Positions 1 to 8,818 of a stretch of DNA of 64,000 nucleotides are shown here, piece by piece. The stretch covers positions 1,922,001 to 1,986,000 of the forward strand of contig NC_015151.1 in assembly GCF_000190315.1 (NCBI RefSeq), in the 5' to 3' direction. Numbering within the stretch: position 1 is the stretch's first letter; the number at the start of each line of letters is the position of its first letter. The translations under genes were made by a program, and so were the position numbers. The stretch comes from Vulcanisaeta moutnovskia 768-28 (GTDB lineage Archaea; Thermoproteota; Thermoprotei; Thermoproteales; Thermocladiaceae). A model generated the notes under the pieces. That model was not told the DNA's origin and did not search any database. It worked only from the letters and a program-made list of their open reading frames with translations.

Positions 1-2
1 GT

Positions 3-620
3 CAGTCCTTAAGTAACATTGCAGAAATGCTCACTAAGGTTGGCAGAGGCAGATTAAGCGGGATACTTGCTGAGTCAATTATGAAGGAAAGCATGGGCAT
101 AATAACAATTAAGGAGGACCTGACCAGGATATCTAGGGAGCTTGGCAATAATTACTTAGCAATACTCGCAGTAATGCTTGATACGGCAATAAAGTCAGGG
201 GCTAGACTCCAGGAAACCCTAGACATGGCTTACAAGTCCTTTGAGGACACAGTAAGTTATTACCTAGATAAGGCTAGCCAGGTTAAGCCGTACCTAGCCT
301 TGATATACGTGGTAATGGCAATATACATAGTACTCGCGGGTATAGTAATTTACCTAATGGTACCAAGCATAAGTAAGATAACGGTTAGTGTATCGGCTGG
401 TGGCATCGCAACACCAACAATCTCCATGATTAATGTACAATTATTCTCATCAATCATAGTAATAAGTGGCGTGGTGCAATCAATAATTGCTGGCTTGATA
501 ATTGGGAGAATAGTTTATGGAAGACCAATAGTGGGCTTATTACACGCATCAATTTTAATAATTACCATAACCTTAGTAAATTACGTAATGTACGTAATGA
601 TATACCTACACACCGTGTGA
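3..620 (+). CDS. TadC/GspF-like pilus assembly membrane protein, C-terminal part
   Basis: The reading frame is open from the first bases of the window, so the gene begins upstream and only its last 205 codons are seen. A soluble helical stretch is followed by three or four hydrophobic helices (roughly residues 95-120, 145-170 and 180-203), the usual ending of TadC/FlaJ/GspF polytopic proteins that anchor the assembly ATPase of type IV pili and archaella. Three pilin-like genes follow on the same strand, which fits a pilus assembly cluster. An archaellum is possible, but no archaellum-specific gene is visible. Family assignment is from architecture and context. Confidence 0.7.
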   Translation, partial: QSLSNIAEMLTKVGRGRLSGILAESIMKESMGIITIKEDLTRISRELGNNYLAILAVMLDTAIKSGARLQETLDMAYKSFEDTVSYYLDKASQVKPYLALIYVVMAIYIVLAGIVIYLMVPSISKITVSVSAGGIATPTISMINVQLFSSIIVISGVVQSIIAGLIIGRIVYGRPIVGLLHASILIITITLVNYVMYVMIYLHTV

Positions 621-648
621 AAAAAGATTCGATAAATTGAAAGATAGA

Positions 649-657
649 TTTATAAAG
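649..657 (+). promoter_or_regulatory. TATA box of the first pilin gene
   Basis: The sequence TTTATAAAG lies about 26 bases upstream of the ATG at 679. That is the spacing expected for a leaderless archaeal transcript, and it argues that the pilin has its own promoter separate from the upstream membrane protein gene. Confidence 0.55.
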
Positions 658-678
658 ATGTACGTGAATTAGGAATTG

Positions 679-1137
679 ATGATGCAGAATAGAAATAACA
701 GAAAAAGCCTGGGTATAGAACCGATAGTGGCGGCTATACTACTAATAGTCATAACAGTGGTAGCCGCAGTACTACTCTACATGTGGTTCAGTGGATACTT
801 AACAGCGACAACAACCAAGGTAAGCTCAATGGCAACACCAGAGCAATTTCAGGTAACCGCGGCAAGTCTATCGGCTAGTAATGGATTAACGGCTTACGTA
901 CAGAACACCGGCACAGTACCAGTAACAATAGCAGACATCTACATATTAAGTTCACCAAATGGCAACCTGCTGTGTAATATAACAATTCCTGAAACCACAA
1001 TAAATCCTGGGTCAACAGTAGAGATTACAGCAAGATTGCCATCAACATGCAGTATAAGTCAGGGGACAGCTTACGATTTATTATTCGTCACATCAAGCGG
1101 TACTAAATACACTACATCCGTGGTGGCATCATCGTAG
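679..1137 (+). CDS. type IV pilin with class III signal peptide
   Basis: A short, charged N-terminus ending in KSLG is followed by a long hydrophobic helix (about residues 16-42). This is the class III signal peptide processed by the archaeal prepilin peptidase PibD. The rest is a Thr/Ser-rich extracellular domain with two cysteines that could form a disulfide. The protein is about 152 residues, normal for archaeal pilins. ATG 679 or 682 fits the TATA box at 649-657 better than the TTG at 676. It lies directly downstream of the TadC-like gene and is probably a structural pilus subunit. Confidence 0.75.
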   Translation: MMQNRNNRKSLGIEPIVAAILLIVITVVAAVLLYMWFSGYLTATTTKVSSMATPEQFQVTAASLSASNGLTAYVQNTGTVPVTIADIYILSSPNGNLLCNITIPETTINPGSTVEITARLPSTCSISQGTAYDLLFVTSSGTKYTTSVVASS

Positions 1138-1191
1138 TCAGGTGAAAACGTTGAGCATTTTAAGTCAAAATCGCATCATAAGTGATTTCTT

Positions 1192-1641
1192 ATGGTTTCC
1201 TCCGGTATTAGTGAGGTTGTAGGTGCAACAATACTGCTAGTCATAGCTGTAGCCCTAAGTCTCCTAATCTTTGGCTACTTCTACGGATACATAGAATCAC
1301 TCGGGTACTCGCTGGCAAATGCCCTTACCCACTCCTGTGAATTCACAATAATGAGCATAGCCTTTAATGCCTCAGTTTCGTCTATAGGCTCCATAAGCAT
1401 AGCCATTTATAATTATGGCAATACGCCATGCGAGATATCAAGCATATACATACTCAATGAATCCACTATATACCAAATAACCACAACAAGTAACTGTATA
1501 ACAAACCCAATAATTAGGCTGAATCCAGAACAAGTGGCAATACTAAATTACACAAACCTAAACATACTGTACGAGACAAACTACGAAGTAAAGGTGGTCT
1601 CCTGTGATGGATTCACAGCCGAGGGTGAGCTTGGGCAGTAG
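1192..1641 (+). CDS. second pilin-like secreted protein
   Basis: The N-terminus (about residues 1-30) resembles a class III signal: a short polar segment, a Ser-Glu pair, then a hydrophobic helix typical of archaeal pilins. The exported domain has four cysteines and a low lysine content, as expected for an extracellular protein. It sits 54 bases after the first pilin, and its last 35 bases overlap the next gene, so these genes are probably translated together. It is probably a minor pilin. The exact role is not known. Confidence 0.6.
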   Translation: MVSSGISEVVGATILLVIAVALSLLIFGYFYGYIESLGYSLANALTHSCEFTIMSIAFNASVSSIGSISIAIYNYGNTPCEISSIYILNESTIYQITTTSNCITNPIIRLNPEQVAILNYTNLNILYETNYEVKVVSCDGFTAEGELGQ

Positions 1642-3016
1642 GGGTTCGGGGGAGCTGTACGTAATGGTGATAATAATCATAATAGTCATAACGGCTCTCG
1701 CCATAATTTACTCAGTGCTTAATGGCTTTAGTAAGTACGTAATGGAAAAACAACAATCATTAGAATCCCTTATGAGTACTGAAGCAAGTGCATCACTTAG
1801 CAACTTTAACACTGTGGGTAACAACTATGTAATTGCCATAAAGATAAGCGGTGTCACGCCACTTAGTAATGCCATGGCTGTGTGTAAGTACGATACAGGA
1901 AATACGCAGTACATGCAATATTGCAGTTATGTAATTAATAATGGCGCAATATACGTAACGGTACCAAATGCATTAATTAATGAAGGAACAGGAAACCTGA
2001 TAATATCAATACCAACAAGTAACGGCTTAACACTAAACATAAACCTTTACAGAGGACCAATAGAAGCAAGCGTAATTACACCATCAGTAGTCTACCTAGG
2101 CTCAGTAAGTACGGTGCAAGCAGCCATATTACTCACAAACAACTCCACTGGTTGGGTTAATGCCACAGTAATAACTAATATAAATGGAAACACCATAAAA
2201 AACAGCACAATAATACCGCCAAGAGGATCAACGACAGTAACAATACCGATCAGCATAACGAGTACCGGAGCAATGACAATATCAGTAACAGTACTTGTGA
2301 ATAATTACACAGAGGTAATATTCCCTGTACAAATAAGCGTGCAACAACCACCAAGCGCCTCAGTATCTCTCCCAACACCATGCCAAAGCCAAAACATGGC
2401 ATTCGGATATGTAGGAAACGCAACACTAAATAACCTTCAGGTCACTACTTATCCTTCAGGTAGTTCAAACCCATATTGGGGCGTTACGGCGGTTCAAGGA
2501 GACATTGCAGGCGCCTCCAACCCAATATATACATACGCCATTGAGGAATTCGGTTCACAAAGCTACTACGTAGTTACATACTACTATGATGTCTCCTCCT
2601 TAAAAATAAAAGTTAGTAATTACCCATACGTATCCGCTTACTTATACCCAACGCAATTTAACGTTAATGGCACAGTGTTTTTCTTCTTCGTTATAACGAA
2701 CAGTGGCAAAGCAATAATCATCTATTGGTCATCAAACACAGCAACCCCCAGCCCATCAGGAAGTGGGGTCATGAACAATTTAGATGTTGCAATACAGAAT
2801 TTATTTAATGTAAATAGAAATAACGTAATTAATATTAAGGGAGGCACAATACTTGCAAATACATGGATAAACTACATACTAACCGTAAGCAATTACATAC
2901 AGGGCAATCCAACGTATCAATACGTAGGCATCGGTATCTACCTACCAAATCCATATCAAGGCTACTATAAGTTTCAAGGCGTAGCTTACTGGGACTACAT
3001 ATGCATCGGTAATTAA
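1607..3016 (+). CDS. large pilin-like cell-surface protein
   Basis: This is a 469-residue protein with a pilin-type N-terminus: basic residues, Gly-Glu, then a long Ile-rich helix at about residues 20-45. A long Thr/Ser/Asn-rich beta-type extracellular region follows, which includes an Ig-like segment around residues 150-245. It overlaps the preceding pilin gene in another frame. Possible starts are ATG 1607 and GTG 1625; the later start gives a shorter leader and is also plausible. Size and position suggest a pilus tip protein or adhesin. No catalytic motif was recognised. Confidence 0.6.
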   Translation: MDSQPRVSLGSRGSGELYVMVIIIIIVITALAIIYSVLNGFSKYVMEKQQSLESLMSTEASASLSNFNTVGNNYVIAIKISGVTPLSNAMAVCKYDTGNTQYMQYCSYVINNGAIYVTVPNALINEGTGNLIISIPTSNGLTLNINLYRGPIEASVITPSVVYLGSVSTVQAAILLTNNSTGWVNATVITNINGNTIKNSTIIPPRGSTTVTIPISITSTGAMTISVTVLVNNYTEVIFPVQISVQQPPSASVSLPTPCQSQNMAFGYVGNATLNNLQVTTYPSGSSNPYWGVTAVQGDIAGASNPIYTYAIEEFGSQSYYVVTYYYDVSSLKIKVSNYPYVSAYLYPTQFNVNGTVFFFFVITNSGKAIIIYWSSNTATPSPSGSGVMNNLDVAIQNLFNVNRNNVINIKGGTILANTWINYILTVSNYIQGNPTYQYVGIGIYLPNPYQGYYKFQGVAYWDYICIGN

Positions 3017-3165
3017 TAAGGTCGTTAATGTGAGCTTTCTTTTCTACTTTTAATAACTTCTAGCCCGTGTATAATCAATAATTTGATATTAAAAATAGAT
3101 TCATGTATGTGTTTTTAATAATATCATGCTAAGATTTAAATCTGGAAGAATAACAAATAGAAATA

Positions 3166-3780
3166 ATGCACTGGCTACTAATAAAGGTGGTCAGGGATAG
3201 ACCAGGAATACTAAACGAAATAACAGCATCATTACTTAAGCAAGGCATCAACATAAGAAACATAATCGGAAACTCATACGCATTAATGCTTAACATAGAA
3301 GATAATATAAATGAAATAACCCATGATCTAAGCACCATTATAGACATCGAAGCATTAGGGATCATAAACACATCAGCACCGCCGCTCGCTCTCTCCCAAA
3401 GACAACTCCTCACGGCATTCAAGGCAGTACTACAGCAGATAGGAGCTAAAGAAGTAGAAAGAATACTCTACAGGCTCGGCTATGAATATGCAAAATCCGT
3501 AGTCACAGAAATACCCATAGGAGATCCAATAACGACAATAAAGACCTATCTATACACAGCCACAGCATACAACAGATTAATATTCAAAAACCTAGAAGCA
3601 ACGAGAAACGAAATAAAAATAGAATTCACAAATCCATTCGACGAAGAACTAAGCACGACCTTCACAGAAGGCTACATACACGGACTAATAAACACAGCAT
3701 ACTCAAAACTCTACACAATAACAATAAACAAACACAACAACACATACATAGCCACAGCTAAATCATTACAGTATATTTAA
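3166..3780 (+). CDS. ACT domain protein with V4R-like C-terminal domain
   Basis: Residues 1-70 look like an ACT domain, with a beta strand, the RPGIL turn typical of ACT ligand sites, and alternating helix and strand. Residues about 80-204 resemble a V4R (4-vinyl reductase) small-molecule-binding fold: a helix with LYRLGYEYAKS, then strand and helix segments. The C-terminal cysteine motif of some V4R domains is absent. ACT domains bind amino acids, so a sensor or regulatory role is likely, but no DNA-binding domain is visible. The second half is unusually A-rich in codon choice compared with its neighbours. Confidence 0.55.
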   Translation: MHWLLIKVVRDRPGILNEITASLLKQGINIRNIIGNSYALMLNIEDNINEITHDLSTIIDIEALGIINTSAPPLALSQRQLLTAFKAVLQQIGAKEVERILYRLGYEYAKSVVTEIPIGDPITTIKTYLYTATAYNRLIFKNLEATRNEIKIEFTNPFDEELSTTFTEGYIHGLINTAYSKLYTITINKHNNTYIATAKSLQYI

Positions 3781-3873
3781 ATGAATTATTAAGGAACATA
3801 ATAGAATACTCGAAATGCTCAAGAAGGTTTATCCTGAGACAAAGCTTAAAATGCTCAGGTTATTTTTGGTCAT

Positions 3874-4458
3874 GTGGTTATTAAGATTAAGGAGCCTAGG
3901 GGTACGCTTGCTGAGGATATCGTTTACCACGCTAAGGCGTTAATCACGGGATTCAAGGAAGCCATAGAACCCAACAGGCTAACGATACAATACCCACGAG
4001 AAGTAAGGTGGGTACCTGAAAGATTCAGAGGATGGATAATGCTTGATATTAAGAAGTGCATAAGCTGTTTCCAGTGTGCGTGGGCTTGTCCAGTGAACGC
4101 AATTCAAATGTACAGGGCTCCTAATGGGAAGTTCTACCCTGGTATTAGGTATACTGAGTGCATATTGTGCCACTTCTGTGTTGATGCTTGCCCAGTGGGT
4201 GCCTTAATACCAACGCCTATTCACGATATTGCCTATGTTGATTTTGACGAGGTTAAGTTTAAGCCTGAGGATATGTCTAGGTCTCCTGAGTATATTTATG
4301 ACGAGTCTGAGAGGGTTATTAAGTATGAGATTAAGAATGGCAGGTTATTGAAGATCGCCTTACCTAAGGACGAGATTAAGAGGAGACTTGAGGAGCTTGA
4401 TAAGGTTATTGAGCAGTCTGGTGGTGCTACCGCTGCGGCTGAGTCTTCATCGGCATGA
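3874..4458 (+). CDS. nuoI: NuoI-like 8Fe ferredoxin subunit of NADH-quinone oxidoreductase
   Basis: Two 4Fe-4S binding motifs are present: C62, C65, C68, C72 and C96, C99, C102, C106, each followed by Pro-Val. The surrounding sequence matches the 23-kDa subunit of complex I, which passes electrons towards the quinone site. The GTG start at 3874 lies about 27 bases downstream of a TATA-like element at 3843-3850. No other complex I gene is nearby, so this is an orphan subunit, and its electron partner may be encoded elsewhere. The C-terminus ends in an Ala/Ser-rich tail. Confidence 0.8.
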   Translation: MVIKIKEPRGTLAEDIVYHAKALITGFKEAIEPNRLTIQYPREVRWVPERFRGWIMLDIKKCISCFQCAWACPVNAIQMYRAPNGKFYPGIRYTECILCHFCVDACPVGALIPTPIHDIAYVDFDEVKFKPEDMSRSPEYIYDESERVIKYEIKNGRLLKIALPKDEIKRRLEELDKVIEQSGGATAAAESSSA

Positions 4459-4510
4459 TTCTGTGGTTTTGGGAGTAATTGGTTAATACTTAGTTTTTGT
4501 TTTCTTGTTG

Positions 4511-5104
4511 ATGAGTATTAAAGTTAGAGTTGGTATTAGGGTTCCTAAGTTCCCGAGCGTAATTAGTGGTGGTATTCGTATACTTAGTGAGTATAATTTT
4601 GACTTTGGTGTTCAGCTTGATAGGGCTAAGCTCCTTAAGCTCATTGCCTTTGGTGTGGCTAGTCCCACGGAGCTTGTTAGGAGGTTGAACATGCCCAGGG
4701 CCAAGGTCTTTAGGTACTTAAACGCCCTTATTAAGCGTGGTTGGTTGGTTAGGAAGGATGGTGGTTATTACCTAGCAGCCACGATATTCCTTGTTTATAG
4801 GGTTAGGGAGTTTGGTGACTATGCTGTTCTTGAGGTTCTTAATGATAAGGGTGCGATTGTTGATCAGAAGGCTGGTCTTGTGATTATTAATGGTAAGGAG
4901 TCACCTAAGGCTTGCCCTAGGTGCCCATTACTTCAGGAGTGTACTAATAACATTAGGAGTATTAGTAAGTCTCTTGGTATTACGATCACGTCCATAACAC
5001 CTGCCGACGCCTATCTGGAGTTAATTAGTACGATAATTAATGAAGGCTTGGTCAAGATACTACTTAATGACTATATTGATCTGCATGTTAATAATGGTTT
5101 ATGA
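4511..5104 (+). CDS. winged-helix protein with CxxC cysteine cluster
   Basis: Residues about 40-90 form a helix-turn-helix with a wing, resembling ArsR/MarR/IclR-type DNA-binding domains. A short cluster at about residues 134-144, CPRCPLLQEC, gives three closely spaced cysteines suited to metal or Fe-S binding. ATG 4511 is preferred to the TTG at 4505. It lies 52 bases downstream of the nuoI-like gene on the same strand, so it may be a redox- or metal-responsive regulator. That function is inferred, and the family was not recognised by name. Confidence 0.6.
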   Translation: MSIKVRVGIRVPKFPSVISGGIRILSEYNFDFGVQLDRAKLLKLIAFGVASPTELVRRLNMPRAKVFRYLNALIKRGWLVRKDGGYYLAATIFLVYRVREFGDYAVLEVLNDKGAIVDQKAGLVIINGKESPKACPRCPLLQECTNNIRSISKSLGITITSITPADAYLELISTIINEGLVKILLNDYIDLHVNNGL

Positions 5105-5135
5105 TTTATGTTTTAACTAGATTGGTGGATTGGTT

Positions 5136-6014
5136 TTAATGTGCGTATTGCTTTATCAACTTAACTACTTCTGTTGGTGTTCTTGCCACAGGTACGTTAA
5201 CCTCCTGAAAAGCCTTTACCTTGCTTTCATAGGATCCCATACCCATACTGACGATGGCTCCTGCATGACCCATCCTCTTGCCTGGTGGTGCTGTTCTACC
5301 AGATATGTAGGCTACCACGGGCTTCGTAACCTTCCCAGACCCTATGTATTGAGCAAGCCTTTCCTCCATTGTTCCGCCAATCTCCCCAATAACAACTATG
5401 TACTTTGTCTCCGGATCCTCCTCAAACATCTTAACAATCTCGAGCATGTCAGTACCAATTATTGGGTCTCCACCAATGCCGACGACAGTAGATTGACCAA
5501 TACCCGCTTGGGTTAGGTGGTAGGATATTTCGTAGGTTAGTGTTCCACTCCTTGATACGATACCGACCGGCCCCGACTTCGTGTATATGTGGTTTGGCAG
5601 TATGCCGACCTTGGACTTTAGTGGGCTCACGACTCCTGGGCAATTCGGACCTATTATAGTGGTTCCCTTCCTCTTTGAGTAGTTGACGAATCTTAATGCG
5701 TCGTGTATTGGTATGTGTTCCGTGATTATCACGACTAGCTTGATGCCGGCATCTATTGCCTCATAGACTGAGTCAGAGGCAAATCGGGCTGGTACGAAGA
5801 TTATCGACGTGTTTATGTCTGGGAACTTCCTCAGTGCGTCCTCCACGGTGTCGAATACGGGTATTCCCTGTACTGTCTGTCCGCCCTTTCCTGGTGTTAC
5901 TCCAGCCACTACCTTTGTGCCGTATTGAAGCATGTATTGCGCGTGCCTTGAGCCTTCATTACCCGTTATTCCCTGGACCAGGACTTTGGTGTTCTCATTT
6001 ACGAGTATTGCCAT
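5136..6014 (-). CDS. sucD: succinyl-CoA synthetase alpha subunit
   Basis: This 292-residue protein has the CoA-binding Rossmann-like N-terminus ([10 protein letters not shown]) and the catalytic histidine in MGHAGAI (H250), which is transiently phosphorylated. It couples succinyl-CoA and succinate interconversion to nucleoside triphosphate in the citric acid cycle or in the dicarboxylate branch of archaeal carbon fixation. Its start lies only 6 bases after the stop codon of sucC, so the two form an operon on the minus strand. Length and motifs are complete. Confidence 0.95.
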   Translation of the reverse strand: MAILVNENTKVLVQGITGNEGSRHAQYMLQYGTKVVAGVTPGKGGQTVQGIPVFDTVEDALRKFPDINTSIIFVPARFASDSVYEAIDAGIKLVVIITEHIPIHDALRFVNYSKRKGTTIIGPNCPGVVSPLKSKVGILPNHIYTKSGPVGIVSRSGTLTYEISYHLTQAGIGQSTVVGIGGDPIIGTDMLEIVKMFEEDPETKYIVVIGEIGGTMEERLAQYIGSGKVTKPVVAYISGRTAPPGKRMGHAGAIVSMGMGSYESKVKAFQEVNVPVARTPTEVVKLIKQYAH

Positions 6015-6020
6015 GCCCCA

Positions 6021-7145
6021 TCACCTCACAATTGCCCTTGATAGTGCTTCCATTGCCTCCTCAGCCGTTTCATAGGTTTTAAGCCCTACCTCAGTCAGTA
6101 TTCTCCTACCCTCCTCCTCATTAGTGCCCTTCAGCCTAATGAATATTGGTTTATTGGTCTTAACCTCATTCAAAGCCTCAACCACACCCCTCGCCACCTC
6201 ATCACACCTCGTTATTCCCCCAAATATGTTCACTAGGACTGCCTTTATCCTATCATCCATTAAAAGCATCTTTAACCCCTCCCTAACGGAGTCCTTACTG
6301 GCTCCACCACCAACATCTAAGAAATCAGCCGGTTCATGGCCAAACTCCTTAACTAGGTCCATTGTTGCCATTGTTAGACCGGCGCCGTTGGCCATGATTC
6401 CCACGTAACCCGTCAACTCCACGTAGTGAAGCCCGTACCTCCTAGCCTCAAGCTCTTCCATTGTGTAGTCACTATCCTCAACACTAATGTCTGGGTGCCT
6501 AAACAATGAGTTGTCGTCAATCATGACCTTAACATCGAGGGCTACTAATTGACCATCAGTTGTTAATGCCAGTGGGTTTATCTCCACAAGCTCTGCATCA
6601 TATTCCGTGAATACTCTATACATTGCCTTAGCCACAGTTGCAAAGTCCTGAGCCGCGGATCCCTCTAAACCAAGCTTCTGTGCCACACCCCTGATCATGT
6701 AGTCCCTAAGTCCCTCATAATCATCTATGTAGAGCCTAATTATCTTCTCAGGGCTTCTCCTGGCAACCTCCTCGATATCAATACCACCTTCAGTGGAGGC
6801 CAGCATTAGGTAACCCCTGTTCTCCCTATCCAGTGTTATCGATACGTAGAGCTCCTTGGCTACATTAACACCCTCCTCAAACAAAACCTTCCTAATTGGG
6901 TAGTCCTGGATTACCTTGCCCAGGTAATCCCTGGCTGCGTTCTCTGCGTCCTTAATCGTATCGACCCTCCTTACTAGACCCATCTTAGCTCTACCAGCGA
7001 AGGGTACTTGAGACTTTGCGAATAATGGGAATTTCAATGCCTTTAGTACCTGTACGTCATCAAGGCTCTTGACTATGGCGCCCCTGGGTATCTTAACGCC
7101 ATACTTATTCAGTAATTCCTTACCCTTATACTCGAGGAGTCTCAC
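6021..7145 (-). CDS. sucC: succinyl-CoA synthetase beta subunit
   Basis: This 374-residue protein has an ATP-grasp fold at the N-terminus (residues about 1-220) and a CoA-ligase domain with the LDVGGGASKD and VNIFGGI motifs at the C-terminus. It provides the nucleotide-binding part of succinyl-CoA synthetase. The start codon is GTG. It is the first gene of the sucC-sucD operon, with an A/T-rich promoter region between 7146 and 7200. Confidence 0.95.
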   Translation of the reverse strand: MRLLEYKGKELLNKYGVKIPRGAIVKSLDDVQVLKALKFPLFAKSQVPFAGRAKMGLVRRVDTIKDAENAARDYLGKVIQDYPIRKVLFEEGVNVAKELYVSITLDRENRGYLMLASTEGGIDIEEVARRSPEKIIRLYIDDYEGLRDYMIRGVAQKLGLEGSAAQDFATVAKAMYRVFTEYDAELVEINPLALTTDGQLVALDVKVMIDDNSLFRHPDISVEDSDYTMEELEARRYGLHYVELTGYVGIMANGAGLTMATMDLVKEFGHEPADFLDVGGGASKDSVREGLKMLLMDDRIKAVLVNIFGGITRCDEVARGVVEALNEVKTNKPIFIRLKGTNEEEGRRILTEVGLKTYETAEEAMEALSRAIVR

Positions 7146-7200
7146 GTTAAACTGCGCAAATTAGCCTTAATTTAAGCATTTACATTATTTATAGACGCAA

Positions 7201-7437
7201 TTAAGATTCCCTAAGTAGTCTCACAAACCTAATGAATGTCTCATCGGCCTCATCCTTCTTTGGTACGGCAATTATTATTGAAACGCCTGGTAGTGAAAGT
7301 GCGGCATTCCTCGCCTCACTTAGGTCCATAAACTCTCTAGTATCATTCCCGTGAATAACGAATACCTTACCACCAAACTTATCGGAGTTCATATACCTAG
7401 TAATGTACATCCTAATTCTGCTCTCAAGTTTATCCAT
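7201..7437 (-). CDS. small protein of unknown function
   Basis: The 78-residue version starting at the ATG at 7437 is preferred over a longer frame from 7509. The longer frame would overlap the divergent gene at 7500, and an A/T-rich TATA-like stretch lies at about 7465-7478. The predicted fold is short alpha/beta with an internal FVIHGND stretch. I do not recognise the family. It is divergent to the gene at 7500 and lies 55 bases downstream of the sucC start region. Confidence 0.5.
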   Translation of the reverse strand: MDKLESRIRMYITRYMNSDKFGGKVFVIHGNDTREFMDLSEARNAALSLPGVSIIIAVPKKDEADETFIRFVRLLRES

Positions 7438-7499
7438 AATTAAGCAATGTATCAGGGAACCACTTAATTTTAATTTATCTCCGTAGTAAGGTGTGCTTA

Positions 7500-7976
7500 A
7501 TGAGTTCAATGAATGATTTAATTAAGGAGTTGAGAGTTAATGAAATAGTTAATGCCTTGATCACGGCATTTAGGACAGGTAATAGGGACTACATATCATC
7601 AACTGTGGAATTGCTGCATGAGGAGTTCATGTATACGGTCTCTGAGATCGAAACGATGGAACTAACGGGAGAGGCTCTAAAAAGGGCGTCTACTCTTTAC
7701 GCCCTCTATTGCCTAGGCCTTGGTTTGCTTAGGATTGTTAATAATGAATCATTAACAACGGATCATATTGAGTTATTAAGAAATGCGATTAATAATGAAG
7801 ACCTATCAAGCCTTACCCAGTCACTGATTATGGCATCAGCCCTATTCATAAGGGGTGATAATTCATGGATTGAGAAATTCAATGAATTAGCACAGGGGGT
7901 AAGTAATGAATTAATTAAGAGTATTATTTATTCATTCCTTGGGATAATAAGGTCAATTAACATCACTTATTCCTAA
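7500..7976 (+). CDS. helical protein of unknown function
   Basis: About 158 residues, almost entirely predicted alpha-helical, with no signal peptide or membrane segment. I did not recognise the family. ATG 7500 is chosen over an earlier TTG. It overlaps the convergent gene at 7963 by 14 bases at their 3' ends. It may be a local regulator, but nothing in the sequence shows this. Confidence 0.6.
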   Translation: MSSMNDLIKELRVNEIVNALITAFRTGNRDYISSTVELLHEEFMYTVSEIETMELTGEALKRASTLYALYCLGLGLLRIVNNESLTTDHIELLRNAINNEDLSSLTQSLIMASALFIRGDNSWIEKFNELAQGVSNELIKSIIYSFLGIIRSINITYS

Positions 7977-8757
7977 CTAATGTAACCATATTCTTACCCT
8001 CAACCTTAGTAATCCTAACAAGGCCGAGATTCTCAAGCCTCCTGACGCTCCTCCATACGGTTGTCCTCGGTATGCCCAGGTCCCTTGAAATGTCAATCTC
8101 AAATGCAGAGCCTCCCTTGGACCCTAGGTACTTTAATATTGACATTTCATAATCACTAAGATTTAATGCGGTTATAGAAGTAGATGTCTCCTCAGTTCTT
8201 CTTCCACGTCTCATTATTAATGCATACGATATAGGCGCAACTATTACGATTATCGCTATAATCATGATTATTGTAAGGAATTCATAATAATGCATATGCG
8301 CTGATGCTCTTGACGTAGAGCTTTGAGTCGTTGATATCGGCATTACCGTGTATAGGAACTCACCTGGTCCCTTAGCCATTATTACTAATTCATTATTTAT
8401 CATCTTCATGCCCATCAATGATAGCGTTATGTTTGCTATAAGTATATTATTTGGTATGATTATTTCCACGGTGGTGTTGCCCACATCCATTCCAATGAAG
8501 TTATTCTCTACAAATATCTTGGGTACGTATGTTATGGTCACATTTGCCGTGCCTAAAACGGGTATTACTATTGATGTTCCATTAATCATGTACGCGGTTA
8601 CAGACCCATTAACTAGAACCATCATGTATGATTGTGGTTGAACAGGAAGTTGAAGCGTTATGAATTCCCCCGTTAATGTGGTGTTGAGATTCACCGTTGA
8701 TGTACCATTACTATATAGTGTTATTATCCAAGTTAGTAGTAATGGTATAATCACCAT
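7963..8757 (-). CDS. membrane-anchored winged-helix transcription regulator
   Basis: The protein has an N-terminal signal or anchor (about residues 1-20), an extracytoplasmic Thr/Asn-rich beta domain with many glycosylation-type Asn-x-Thr sites, a transmembrane helix at about residues 158-182, then a cytoplasmic winged helix-turn-helix at about residues 200-264. This is a one-component arrangement seen in many archaea, in which an outside sensor domain controls an inside DNA-binding domain. The ligand is unknown. It overlaps the convergent gene at 7500-7976. Confidence 0.7.
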   Translation of the reverse strand: MVIIPLLLTWIITLYSNGTSTVNLNTTLTGEFITLQLPVQPQSYMMVLVNGSVTAYMINGTSIVIPVLGTANVTITYVPKIFVENNFIGMDVGNTTVEIIIPNNILIANITLSLMGMKMINNELVIMAKGPGEFLYTVMPISTTQSSTSRASAHMHYYEFLTIIMIIAIIVIVAPISYALIMRRGRRTEETSTSITALNLSDYEMSILKYLGSKGGSAFEIDISRDLGIPRTTVWRSVRRLENLGLVRITKVEGKNMVTLVRNK

Positions 8758-8818
8758 TGTTAATTAACAGGTTTTAATAATTATCATAAGCTATAAAAGT
8801 TTCCCTTAATGCCCATGT

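Noticed and set aside
5130-6408. Plus-strand frames opposite sucD and sucC
   Set aside because: They lie opposite highly conserved enzyme genes and encode proteins with no recognisable features.
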